Below, piece after piece: positions 51,795 to 60,770 of a stretch of 64,000 nt of DNA; the stretch's first letter is position 1; each line of letters begins with the position of its first letter. A model generated the notes under the pieces. That model made no database searches. It was not told the DNA's origin and saw nothing but the letters and a program-made list of their open reading frames with translations. The position numbers were made by a program, and so were the translations under genes. This DNA is from an uncultured Desulfuromusa sp. Its GTDB lineage: Bacteria; Desulfobacterota; Desulfuromonadia; Desulfuromonadales; Geopsychrobacteraceae. The stretch covers positions 1,482,001-1,546,000 of the forward strand of contig NZ_OY776574.1 in assembly GCF_963675815.1 (NCBI RefSeq), in the 5' to 3' direction.

Positions 51795-52784
51795 TTACTT
51801 GAGTATCCCGATTTCCCGAGAGAGATCGGCGATGTCCTTGATGCTCCCATTGACGAATGTGTTCATGTCTTCGCCGAAGTTGTTAAAAGGTTCGATTGCC
51901 TTGGCTTCAAGATCTTTCTGGAACGCCTCGGACTCGGTCATCTTCTGAATCGCATTTTTCCAGAACTCCTTCGCTTCAGTAGAAGCGCCCTTCGGCATGT
52001 AGAGTCCGCGCCAGTTGGCACCGATGACGTCATATCCCTGTTCCCTGGCTGTCGGAATATCAGGGAAACCCTTCAGCCGCTGAGGTGCCAGAATCGCGAT
52101 AATCCGAACATCGCCAGACTCATAGAAACCGCGAAGTTCAGAAAAGTCGCCGGACATAACTTGAACCGCTCCGGAAAGTAGCCCGGTCATCGCTTCACCG
52201 CCACCGCCATAGGCAACGTACTTGAGCTGACGCACGTCCTTCAGACCGGCTTTACGAGCAACAAGCATTGGCTTGATGTGATCAAAACCGCCGACCGACG
52301 AACCGCCAGCGATAGCGACAGAACGCGGATCGGCCAAGATTGCGTCCATCACATCTTTAAGGTTTTTATATTTGGAATCTTTTTTGACGGCAAGAACGCC
52401 ATACTCGGCACCAAAGGTTGCCAGCCAGTGCACGTCATCAGCGGTGGCACCCTTGAAAATGCCCTGTGCCAGACGTGCGGAGGTACTTGTTGAGGCTGCG
52501 ACAATCAGGTCGTTATCGTTATTGCGCTCCCTGGTGACGTGAGCGAAGGCTACGCCGCCCCCCCCACCGGACATATTGGCAACTTGCATTGCGTTTTCGA
52601 TCAGTCCCAATTGAAATAAATTCTTGGCAGTAGTGCGACAAATGAAATCCCAGCCGCCGCCCGGGCCTGCCGGGGCTATGCACTCAGGGTTTTCGGGCTC
52701 AAAGGCCAAGGTCTGACTGACCGGCAATATCAGCATTGTGGCTGCGACCAGCAGCAGAAGTTTTCCGACCCAATTCTTTTTCAT
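51795..52784 (-). CDS. tctC: Tripartite tricarboxylate transporter, substrate-binding protein TctC
   Basis: A 329-residue periplasmic protein with signal peptide (KLLLLVAATMLILPVSQTLAF). The binding fold has CIAPAGPGGGWDFICRTTAK and VAIAGGSSVGGFDHIKPML, both typical of TctC/BugT proteins that bind citrate or other carboxylates. First gene of tctCBA; a CitA/CitB-type two-component system is divergent upstream. Confidence 0.95.
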   Translation of the reverse strand: MKKNWVGKLLLLVAATMLILPVSQTLAFEPENPECIAPAGPGGGWDFICRTTAKNLFQLGLIENAMQVANMSGGGGGVAFAHVTRERNNDNDLIVAASTSTSARLAQGIFKGATADDVHWLATFGAEYGVLAVKKDSKYKNLKDVMDAILADPRSVAIAGGSSVGGFDHIKPMLVARKAGLKDVRQLKYVAYGGGGEAMTGLLSGAVQVMSGDFSELRGFYESGDVRIIAILAPQRLKGFPDIPTAREQGYDVIGANWRGLYMPKGASTEAKEFWKNAIQKMTESEAFQKDLEAKAIEPFNNFGEDMNTFVNGSIKDIADLSREIGILK

Positions 52785-53205
52785 TCTGTGGCTCCTTTTC
52801 GGCAGTGATTCGGTTTAAAGACCGAACGGTGAGTGAATATTTCTCTGGCTCGCTGTTGTATATGACTTAAATGTCAAACTAGTCAGTCTTCGAGTCCTTG
52901 TAAACAATTGCTCCATAATGAGTTTTTGCTCCATTGCGGGCATTTTGTTCATACTGTTCATGGTGGAATGCAAGTATGCTAGGCGAGCAACGAGTAGAAG
53001 ACGTAAGAATGATTTCGCGGTTCAACGAAGAGCGCCAGCACGAATGTGTGACAGCATTGCGGGAAATTGCTTAAAAGCTTGCAGAGTGGATCGATCCGCA
53101 ATCGCTCTTGACACGAGGCAATAAATCCGGATTGAATGTTTTTTTGTGAATCTTCCTTGAGGTGAGCTCTATTAAAACGCAAACAGCAACCCAAAGCGAG
53201 CCGTT
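52785..53205. promoter_or_regulatory. Divergent control region tctC / citAB-like
   Basis: About 420 bp. Direct repeats TTGCTCCAT at 52908-52916 and 52926-52934 are 18 bp apart, and GTTCAT recurs just after (52947 and 52956 area). A plus-strand promoter candidate is TTGACA (53108-53113) with TTGAAT (53132-53137, spacer 18). The repeats are candidates for binding of the response regulator upstream of tctC. Confidence 0.45.
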
Positions 53206-54825
53206 ATGATTGATCCAAAGGTCGACGCGCGCAGAAGGTTTTCCACCAACCTGCAGACCAGAATGATCCTTTTGGTGTGTCTGCTTGCCCTGACATTGAC
53301 GCTGGTTGCCGGTGGTATGTACACGGTGATGATCGGAGAAGTGCTCAAAAAGCAGATTGGTCAACGTGCGCTGCAAGTGTCGAAAACCCTTGCTCAGATT
53401 CCACTGGTTCGTGAACAGATTATCAAGCCACATCCCGACGGCACGCTACAAAATCTGGCAGAAAAAGTGCGGCATGAAACTGGTGCTGAATTTATCGTTA
53501 TCGGTAACCGTGACAGCATCCGTTTCTCACATCCGAAACCGGATCGTATTAGCAAACGGATGGTTGGAGGCGATAATGCTCCGGCTCTGGAACAGGGGAA
53601 ATCCTATATTTCGCAGGCCGTTGGTACCCTTGGCCCGTCAATACGGGGAAAAGCGCCGATATTTTCTGATGATGGGACGGTTATCGGAATTGTCTCGGTG
53701 GGCTATCTGGTTGATGACGTTCAGCACATTGTCCATACCCATCAGGCCAGAGTCGGTTTTCTTGTCGCTACCCTCCTTTTGCTCGGTATTATTGGTGCCG
53801 TCAGTATTTCAAACCGCTTCAAACGGGCGATTTTCGGTCTTGAGCCGGAACAGATTGCTCGACTGTTTATCGAAAGGGCTTCTATTATCGAATCAATCCG
53901 TGAAGGGATTGTCGCCATCGATCGTGATGCCCGAGTCACCGTTATCAACCGGGTGGCGATCGAAAGTCTGGGCAAAGAGGACGAGAATGAATTGCTTGGT
54001 TTGCCCATCGGTCAGGTTTTGCCGGGAGCCAAATTGAGCCGGGTTCTCTCCGGTGGCAAGCAGCGCTTCGACCAGGAATTTGAAGTCTCCGGGACGATGA
54101 TGATTCTCAATACGGTGCCGATGTTGGAGCAGGGGAATATTGTCGGTGCCGTTGCCAGTTTCAGGCGTAAGGACGAATTGGATATCGTGGCCAAGCAACT
54201 TTCACAGGTCAAAGAGTATTCAGAAATGTTGCGCGCCCAAACCCATGAATATTCCAATAAACTACACACCATTGCCGGTCTGATCCAGACCGGATATGAA
54301 AAAGAAGCTCTTGATCTGATTGGTAAAGAGACCGCCGGTTATCAGGGTTTGTTTGCCTTTCTTGCCAAGGCTGTCCCTTTCCCGGTTCTCGCAGCCTTTA
54401 TTATCGGCAAATACAATCATGCCCAAGAGTTGCGGATTGCTTTACATATAGATCCGGAAAGTCAATTGACTGACGTTCCCAGTGATTTGGGCCGCGAAAA
54501 GTTGGTAACCATCCTTGGCAACCTGATTGATAATGCCTTTGATGCGGCCCTGCACGGTGAAAATAAACCACAGGTAAAAATTTCAATGACCGATTCCGGC
54601 AATGACCTGGTTTTTGAAATTGGTGATTCCGGGCCAGGGATTCCTCTGCAACTTGCTGAGAAAATTTTTGACAGGGGGTTCACCACCAAACAGGAAGATC
54701 GCGGTCATGGTCTGCATCTGGTTATGAACGCGTTGAATGATCTGCATGGGCAAATCACTTTGGGTGATAGCGAACTTGGTGGAGCACTCTTTACCGTCTT
54801 TATTCCCAAGCGAAGGAAGCTTTGA
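53206..54825 (+). CDS. Sensor histidine kinase, CitA/DcuS family
   Basis: A 539-residue kinase. TM helix about 20-45, periplasmic sCache/PDC-like sensor domain (to about 178) containing SKTLAQIPLVREQI and FIVIGNRDSIRFSHP, second TM (VGFLVATLLLLGIIGAVSI), PAS domain (about 220-325) and kinase core with H-box RAQTHEYSNKLHTIAGL, N-box NLIDNAFDAAL and G-boxes DSGPGIP/GHGLHLVMNAL. This architecture senses C4- or tricarboxylates. Divergence from tctCBA suggests that it controls the transporter. Confidence 0.93.
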   Translation: MIDPKVDARRRFSTNLQTRMILLVCLLALTLTLVAGGMYTVMIGEVLKKQIGQRALQVSKTLAQIPLVREQIIKPHPDGTLQNLAEKVRHETGAEFIVIGNRDSIRFSHPKPDRISKRMVGGDNAPALEQGKSYISQAVGTLGPSIRGKAPIFSDDGTVIGIVSVGYLVDDVQHIVHTHQARVGFLVATLLLLGIIGAVSISNRFKRAIFGLEPEQIARLFIERASIIESIREGIVAIDRDARVTVINRVAIESLGKEDENELLGLPIGQVLPGAKLSRVLSGGKQRFDQEFEVSGTMMILNTVPMLEQGNIVGAVASFRRKDELDIVAKQLSQVKEYSEMLRAQTHEYSNKLHTIAGLIQTGYEKEALDLIGKETAGYQGLFAFLAKAVPFPVLAAFIIGKYNHAQELRIALHIDPESQLTDVPSDLGREKLVTILGNLIDNAFDAALHGENKPQVKISMTDSGNDLVFEIGDSGPGIPLQLAEKIFDRGFTTKQEDRGHGLHLVMNALNDLHGQITLGDSELGGALFTVFIPKRRKL

Positions 54826-54826
54826 T

Positions 54827-55507
54827 ATGGATTTTAACGTCTTGATCGTCGAGGATGATCCCAGGATTGCTGAGATTCACCGTCATTTCACCGAAAAAAT
54901 TGCCGGCTTCACGGTTTGTGGCATTGCCGGAACCCTGGAAGATGCTGAGAAGATGTCGGAGCTGCTGCAGCCGGACCTGATTCTTCTCGATCTCTACTTC
55001 CCTGAGGGGCTGGGGACGGAAATTCTCTGGAAACTGCGTGCCCGTCATCAAGTCACCGATGTGATTTTAATCACCGCCGCCAAGGAACTAGAACCGTTGC
55101 AGGAAGCAATGCATGGTGGCGTGTTCGACTACATTCTCAAGCCGGTGATGTTCCCCCGCTTTCAGGAAGCATTGCAACGCTTTCAGGATCACAGGCAACA
55201 GCTGCAAGTCGACAACACGATCAATCAGCAGGACGTTGATCGTCTTTTACATCCCTACAAGGATGTGAATCCTGGAGAACCTGTTTATCCAAAAGGGATT
55301 GATCCGCTGACCCTGAAAAAAATCCGTAAAGTTTTTGAACAGCCCCACCTGGAGGGATTCAGTGCTGAAGAGGTGGGTCAACAGATTGGCGCCAGTCGCA
55401 CCACAGCCCGCCGTTATCTGGAATACCTGACCGCGGCAGGGCAACTGAGCGCTGAGCTTATCTATGGTGCGGTGGGGCGACCGGAGAGGAAATACTTTTC
55501 TGAATAG
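54827..55507 (+). CDS. Response regulator, CitB/DcuR family
   Basis: A 226-residue regulator. Receiver domain (1-120): LIVEDDPRIAEIHRHF, phospho-acceptor Asp in LILLDLYFPEGLG, Lys in FDYILKPVMF. C-terminal helix-turn-helix FSAEEVGQQIGASRTTARRY. One base separates the kinase stop from ATG 54827; earlier in-frame starts lie within the kinase gene. It should activate tctCBA on receiving phosphate from the kinase. Confidence 0.93.
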   Translation: MDFNVLIVEDDPRIAEIHRHFTEKIAGFTVCGIAGTLEDAEKMSELLQPDLILLDLYFPEGLGTEILWKLRARHQVTDVILITAAKELEPLQEAMHGGVFDYILKPVMFPRFQEALQRFQDHRQQLQVDNTINQQDVDRLLHPYKDVNPGEPVYPKGIDPLTLKKIRKVFEQPHLEGFSAEEVGQQIGASRTTARRYLEYLTAAGQLSAELIYGAVGRPERKYFSE

Positions 55508-55691
55508 TTATATTTAAAAGCAAAAACTGTTCTCGAGTGTCGTTTTCATTTCTGGGCTGCTGGATCAGCAGAAAAAATGAGGCTCACAGAATGGCGATAC
55601 ACAGCTCTGGATGGTCTGTCTCAATAGCATGTTTTTATTGTTGTGGGGCAATTCCTCACATGCAAAGGTGATGGTCAAACTCCGAACATCT

Positions 55692-56876
55692 TCAGAGTAC
55701 CTTTCTTGTGACCTCAGCCAATATTTTGATCGCTTTTTCAATGGTCTGTTCATCGGTCATGGTAAAATTCAACCGCATTGTCTCCAGCCCTTCATTCTCT
55801 TGTGAATAAAAAAATCTGCCGGGAACAAAAGCGACATTCTGCTGCACGGCTTTTTGATATAGTTTTTCCATGTCAAAACCTCTGGGACCCTCCACCCAGA
55901 GAAACATTCCTCCTTCGGGGCGGGACCAGCTGAATTCGCTAGGAAAATGCTGATCCAGCGCATTAAGCATGGCCTCTTGTCGAGGTTTATAAAGGCGAAT
56001 GATATTGGGCAAGTGAGCTTGCAGATATCCACCGGAAAGGTATTCAGCCGCTAGCGCCTGATTAAAAGTGCTGGTGTGTAGATCAACGCCCTGTTTACAT
56101 AAGACCAGCCAATGTTGAATCAGCTCGGGAGCCAGGATATATCCAATTCGCAAACCGGGAGCAAACGTTTTGGACAGAGTTCCCATGTAAACAACATGTT
56201 CTGGTGCCAGACTTTTTATCGATGGAACGGCATCTCCCTGATAGCGTAAGTCACCATAGGGATCATCTTCTATCAGCAGGGCATCATACCGGCAGATAAG
56301 TTCAGCGATCCGCTGTCGCCTGGCCAACGGGATGGTTCGACCCGTAGGGTTCTGAAAGGTTGGTACCAGGTAGACAAATTTGATTTGTTCGCTTTGAAGA
56401 ATCTGTTCGAGTGATTCCGGAATCAAGCCGTTGCTGTCCGTTTCCATTTGCAGATATTCTGGTTCATAAGGATTGAAGGCCTGAATGGCTCCAAGATAAG
56501 TGGGAGCCTCCACGGCAATCTTGTCCCCTTTAGAAATCAGAATCTTGCCCAGAGCATCGAGCCCTCCTTGAGAACCGCTGGAGATCAGAATTTCGTTCTG
56601 AGTTGCCAAGAGTCCCTTATTTTCAAGGTGATTGATCAGCGCCTGCCGAAGAGGCTGAAACCCTTCAGTCAGATCATATTGAAATGCCGTAGATCCATAT
56701 TTTTTCAGCACCTGGTTGGTCAGATCCTGCATGATGCTCATGGGGAAGCTCTCCGGGGCAGGAATTCCACCCGCCAGTGAAATCATCCCCGGTTTGGAAA
56801 CAACTTTAAGAATTTCACGGATGGCACTGGCATCCATGCGACTGGTTCTGGATGCCAGAAACGGTTTGTAGTCCAT
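55692..56876 (-). CDS. PLP-dependent aminotransferase (LysN/2-aminoadipate type)
   Basis: A 394-residue class I aminotransferase of the MocR/LysN branch without a DNA-binding domain. GMISLAGGIPAPESFP near the N-terminus, ISSGSQGGLDALGKIL, ALLIEDDPYGDLRY and the PLP lysine in MGTLSKTFAPGLRIGYI are diagnostic. Members transaminate 2-aminoadipate, kynurenine or branched and aromatic amino acids; the substrate is not assignable here. No operon partner. Confidence 0.9.
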   Translation of the reverse strand: MDYKPFLASRTSRMDASAIREILKVVSKPGMISLAGGIPAPESFPMSIMQDLTNQVLKKYGSTAFQYDLTEGFQPLRQALINHLENKGLLATQNEILISSGSQGGLDALGKILISKGDKIAVEAPTYLGAIQAFNPYEPEYLQMETDSNGLIPESLEQILQSEQIKFVYLVPTFQNPTGRTIPLARRQRIAELICRYDALLIEDDPYGDLRYQGDAVPSIKSLAPEHVVYMGTLSKTFAPGLRIGYILAPELIQHWLVLCKQGVDLHTSTFNQALAAEYLSGGYLQAHLPNIIRLYKPRQEAMLNALDQHFPSEFSWSRPEGGMFLWVEGPRGFDMEKLYQKAVQQNVAFVPGRFFYSQENEGLETMRLNFTMTDEQTIEKAIKILAEVTRKVL

Positions 56877-57247
56877 GATTCACTCAATCCTTCCTCTGCA
56901 ATCAGATTGGCAGTAAGGGATTTATCACCATTCTGATCTGTTAAAGCGAGTATTTTTACAAAGCATTCCTGTTCAGGCAACTAAAAAAGGGTTCCCTTAA
57001 ATAAGAACTATTTCTCAAAATGACTATAGCGTTTATTGTCAGCAGTGGCCTCAAACAGTCTCCGTGCTTATCAGTCAATGCTTGCTGTCATCCGGCATAA
57101 ACGAATAGGGGCTGAAGGTGCAGAGATGCAATTGTGAGCAAGAGTCTGGTTACCGGACGGACTTTTCCCGGTAGCCCGATGGAGTGAACGGTTCTGTGGC
57201 GTAAGCCCTGGAACCTGTCGGCATCATCCTGTTCTTCTGGCTGGAAT
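56877..57247. other. Intergenic region without recognised gene
   Basis: About 370 bp between two minus-strand genes. A 9-bp hairpin with one G-T pair (GGTTACCGG / CCGGTAGCC, near 57148-57176) is visible. I see no reading frame with a ribosome site and no known RNA motif. Confidence 0.5.
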
Positions 57248-57538
57248 TTATGAGGATGAACTTTGCCTCAGCCCTTTTCTGCTGAACAGCCCGTGTGAAA
57301 TCCGCACCGGTTTCTTTGTTCCAGCCTCATCCAGTATCCGTAGCCGGGTCGTTGTCAGACCCATCATCACCATCTGAGCGTTTTGGTCAATGTTCAGGGT
57401 ATCCCCTTTGCGGAGAATCAAATCCCGGGAATCTCCTGCTCGGGTCACCCAGCCGTAACCTTCCAGGCAGAGCAGCTTTGAATGTCCAAACTCCTCTCCC
57501 AGATGGATCAATTCCTGATTGTCGATCTGCAGTTCCAT
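57248..57538 (-). CDS. DUF2917 domain protein
   Basis: A 96-residue cupin-like protein matching DUF2917: LCLEGYGWVTRAGDSRDLIL then LRKGDTLNIDQNAQMVMMGL. Function unknown; the family resembles small beta-barrel sensors. ATG 57538 follows GGAGGACATC-type sequence. Divergent from the MocR regulator, with a promoter region of about 200 bp between them. Confidence 0.8.
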   Translation of the reverse strand: MELQIDNQELIHLGEEFGHSKLLCLEGYGWVTRAGDSRDLILRKGDTLNIDQNAQMVMMGLTTTRLRILDEAGTKKPVRISHGLFSRKGLRQSSSS

Positions 57539-57614
57539 GATGTCCTCCTCTGGCCGTAAGAATGAATGATCACCATTATCGGCTTTTTTTTATTCCAAAC
57601 CAGATACAGAGAGG

Positions 57615-57682
57615 TATAATTGTGACCATCCCAGATTGAGAATATTTAAACTGTGTCCATTGGCGAAGTGGGAAACTGTGTC
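57615..57682 (+). promoter_or_regulatory. MocR promoter and direct repeats
   Basis: TATAAT at 57615-57620 is the best -10; no good -35. Downstream the decamer AAACTGTGTC occurs at 57648-57657 and again at 57673-57682, 25 bp apart. Tandem direct repeats are the usual binding pattern of MocR regulators, so this is a candidate self-control site. Confidence 0.55.
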
Positions 57683-57746
57683 TGTTGAGGATGACGGTAA
57701 CCTGATAGAAATAGGCTTTGTATCGGTGACATTGGCGGAGAAACCT

Positions 57747-59210
57747 ATGCTTGATTCAGCGGTCAGAACACATAAAAAACAGCCTTTATATGAAGAGGTT
57801 GCGCAGCGGATTTGCCATCTGATTGAGCAGGGGACGCTACGACCGGGAGAGCGGGTTCCTTCGATCCGCAGCCTGAGTAAACAAATGCAGGTCAGTATCA
57901 ATACGGTCAAGGAAGCCTATGGCCAGCTGGAAGACAGGCAATTGATAGAAGCCCGTCCACAATCCGGTTATTATGTCCGGGTCCGTTTTCCGGAGCTGCC
58001 TGCCGAACCGGAAATCAACCCTCCGGTCTTGCATCATCCCTCTGAAATCAACTTGCCCGATATTTATCAGCGGGTGATGCGTGATCTTCTCGATCCGGAG
58101 TTATTGCAGCTCGGTATTGCAACGCCCAACTATATGTTGCTGCCGGTTGAAAAACTCAATCGCATGCTGGCGCGGGAAACACGACGCTTTGCCCGCCAAT
58201 CGGTTGCTTACGAACTTCCTCCCGGAAACCTGAGATTACGTCAGCAAATTGCTCGGCGCCTGTTGCTGTCCGGCTGTACTTTGAGTCCCGATCAGATTGT
58301 GATTACCTCAGGCTGCGTGGAAGCCGTGGCACTCTCACTACGAACCTTATGTCAACGGGGTGATACCGTTGTTATCGAGACGCCATTTTATTTCAACTTT
58401 CTGCAATTAATTGAAGAACTTGGTCTCAAGGCTCTGGAAATCCCAAGTTCTCCGCGTGGTGGTATCAGTCTTGAAGCTCTTGAGTATGCGTTGGAGCGGA
58501 ACGCGGAAAAAGTCAGTGCCTGTCTGGTGATCTCAAACTTCAACAATCCTCTTGGCAGCAGTCTGGCTGAAACAGACAAGCAACGCCTGGTTGAACTGCT
58601 GGAGCATTTTAAGGTCCCGCTGATTGAAGATGACATCTATGGTGATTTATCCTTTGCTAATGATCGCCCCGGAGTCGCCAAGGCCTTCGATAAAACCGGC
58701 AACGTGTTGCTGTGTTCATCCTTCAGTAAAACGCTCGCTCCCGGATATCGGGTTGGCTGGATAGCCGCCGGCCGCTTTCAGGATCGGATTGAGCGGGGCA
58801 AGATGCTTGCCGGAGTGGCAACGGCCAGTCCCCCGCAACAAGCCATTGCAGAGTTTTTGGCAAACGGCGGATATGAATATCATCTCCGGTCAATACGGCG
58901 CAGCTATGCCCGACAGGTTGCACTGATGCAGGATGCCATAGGCCGATTTTTTCCAGAAGGAACTCGGGTTTCAAGGCCTCAGGGTGGTTTTATTCTCTGG
59001 GTGGAACTGCCGGGAATGATCGATTCCCTGCTTCTGTACGAACAAGCCAAGGCTTTGCGTATCGGGATTGCTCCGGGACAGCTGTTTTCAATCAAGGGTA
59101 AATTCCATCATTGTATCCGCTTGAGCGCGACCCTCTGGGATCCTGCAGTTGAGGAAGCGATTAAAAGCCTTGGTCAATTAGCACAACGGCAACTTGAACT
59201 TCAGAAATAG
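57747..59210 (+). CDS. MocR-family regulator (GntR HTH + aminotransferase domain)
   Basis: A 487-residue fusion. Residues about 10-80 are a GntR winged helix (PLYEEVAQRICHLIEQGTLR, then RSLSKQMQVSINTVKEAYGQ). Residues 120-485 are a class I aminotransferase fold with PLP lysine in SSFSKTLAPGYRVGWI. MocR proteins use PLP or an amino compound as effector. ATG 57747 is preferred by GGCGGAG upstream and by the domain start; the frame opens at 57636. An EamA exporter follows after 5 nt and is likely its target. Confidence 0.92.
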   Translation: MLDSAVRTHKKQPLYEEVAQRICHLIEQGTLRPGERVPSIRSLSKQMQVSINTVKEAYGQLEDRQLIEARPQSGYYVRVRFPELPAEPEINPPVLHHPSEINLPDIYQRVMRDLLDPELLQLGIATPNYMLLPVEKLNRMLARETRRFARQSVAYELPPGNLRLRQQIARRLLLSGCTLSPDQIVITSGCVEAVALSLRTLCQRGDTVVIETPFYFNFLQLIEELGLKALEIPSSPRGGISLEALEYALERNAEKVSACLVISNFNNPLGSSLAETDKQRLVELLEHFKVPLIEDDIYGDLSFANDRPGVAKAFDKTGNVLLCSSFSKTLAPGYRVGWIAAGRFQDRIERGKMLAGVATASPPQQAIAEFLANGGYEYHLRSIRRSYARQVALMQDAIGRFFPEGTRVSRPQGGFILWVELPGMIDSLLLYEQAKALRIGIAPGQLFSIKGKFHHCIRLSATLWDPAVEEAIKSLGQLAQRQLELQK

Positions 59211-59215
59211 AGACC

Positions 59216-60109
59216 ATGCTGAATATCCTCTTTTACAGCTTCACTATCCTGATCTGGGGTTCGACCTGGCTCGGAATAAAATATCAACTGGGAGTCGTCG
59301 CTCCGGCTTGGTCGATTGCCTATCGATTTGCGTTGGCCGCACTGTTACTGATGATCTGGTGTCTGGTCACAAAACGGTCGATGCGTTTTTCCGTCAAGGA
59401 CCATCTCTATATTGCACTCCAGGGAATCATGCTGTTTTCCCTGAACTATTTTCTGTTTTATCTGTCCGAGCTCTATATCACCAGTGGTTTGGCAGCTGTG
59501 GTCTTTTCCACCATTGTCATTATGAACCTGATCAATGGGCGAATCTTTCTCGGGACACCGATGGAATGGCGGGTTCTGCTGGGCGCGGGGGCCGGCCTTG
59601 TTGGGCTGGGGTTACTGTTCTGGCCGGAACTGGCGAGCGTCAATTTTTCCGGGCCGATTCTCTTCGGGATGTTTCTCAGTTTTGGAGCGACCTACTTAGC
59701 GTCATTGGGGAATATTCTGTCTGCTCGTAACCAGCAGCAGATGCTGCCGGTTGTCCAGACCAATGCTTACGGCATGAGTTACGGTGCTCTCTGCATGCTT
59801 CTGATTGCGGTTTTAAGTGGTGATCCGATGCAGCTGGAAATGACTCCTGCTTACTTGATCTCTCTGGGATATCTGGCCCTGTTCGGTTCGGTGATTGCTT
59901 TCGGTTGTTATCTGAGCCTGATTGGCCGCATCGGAGCCGGAAGGGCGGCCTATGCAACCCTGTTGTTTCCAATTGTAGCACTGCTGTTATCAACTATCTG
60001 GGAAGATTATCACTGGACTATTCCAGGAGTGCTTGGAATTGGATTGATCCTTTGCGGTAACTATCTTGCATTGGTTAAAAAGAAACAGATACGGAAAGAG
60101 ATTGTTTGA
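59216..60109 (+). CDS. EamA-family exporter
   Basis: A 297-residue ten-helix DMT carrier: first half begins FYSFTILIWGSTWLGIKYQL (pattern W-G-S-x-W), second half includes YLALFGSVIAFGCYLSLIGR and ends GIGLILCGNYLALVKKKQ. Such proteins export amino acids or metabolites, fitting control by a MocR regulator directly upstream. Substrate unknown. Confidence 0.9.
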   Translation: MLNILFYSFTILIWGSTWLGIKYQLGVVAPAWSIAYRFALAALLLMIWCLVTKRSMRFSVKDHLYIALQGIMLFSLNYFLFYLSELYITSGLAAVVFSTIVIMNLINGRIFLGTPMEWRVLLGAGAGLVGLGLLFWPELASVNFSGPILFGMFLSFGATYLASLGNILSARNQQQMLPVVQTNAYGMSYGALCMLLIAVLSGDPMQLEMTPAYLISLGYLALFGSVIAFGCYLSLIGRIGAGRAAYATLLFPIVALLLSTIWEDYHWTIPGVLGIGLILCGNYLALVKKKQIRKEIV

Positions 60110-60129
60110 ACGTTCTGAAAAGACCAGAA

Positions 60130-60765
60130 TCAGGTTGCCTCTGTCTTTGTTTTTGCAACAGCAATTTTTTCACAGAGTTCAAGAGCAGCACTTTTGGGAT
60201 CAGGAGCCGCACAAAGTGCGGAGACAACAGCCAGGCCGTGGGCCCCGGCATTGATGACATTTTCTGCATTGTGACTGCTAATTCCACCGATTGCAATTAA
60301 CCGATGCTTGGTTAATGCTCTAATTTTCCGAACTCCTTCCAGTCCCAGATGCGGTGGCAAATCTTTTTTAGTCGCCGTTGCAAATACGGGACTCAGCCCA
60401 AGATAGTCGACATCGAATCGGTTTGCCTCAAGTGCTTGTTCGGGAGTTTCTACAGACAGCCCTATAATTGCCTGTGCCCCAAGAATGGCCCGCGCTTGCG
60501 GATAGGGCATATCACTTTGGCCAATATGAACTCCCTGAGCTCCGATTGCCAGTGCAACATCAACCCGATCGTTGATGATTAAAGGGACCTTGTGATCACT
60601 CAGCATTGCAGTGACCGCTTTCCCCAGCTCAATAAATTCACGGGTTGAGCAATCCTTTTCCCGTAATTGCACCAGAGATGTTCCACCAGCGACAGCTGCA
60701 TGGATAATATCAAGTAATGGTCGTCCCAGAGTCAGATTCCGGTCAGTCACAAGATGGAGGTTCAT
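60130..60765 (-). CDS. thiE: Thiamine phosphate synthase
   Basis: A 211-residue TIM barrel. QLREKDCSTREFIELG (substrate Lys/Arg), INDRVDVALAIGAQGVHIGQ (signature), YLGLSPVFATATKKD and LIAIGGISSHN are conserved ThiE segments. It joins HMP-pyrophosphate and thiazole phosphate to thiamine phosphate. Five nt after thiM. Confidence 0.95.
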   Translation of the reverse strand: MNLHLVTDRNLTLGRPLLDIIHAAVAGGTSLVQLREKDCSTREFIELGKAVTAMLSDHKVPLIINDRVDVALAIGAQGVHIGQSDMPYPQARAILGAQAIIGLSVETPEQALEANRFDVDYLGLSPVFATATKKDLPPHLGLEGVRKIRALTKHRLIAIGGISSHNAENVINAGAHGLAVVSALCAAPDPKSAALELCEKIAVAKTKTEAT

Positions 60766-60770
60766 AATTC

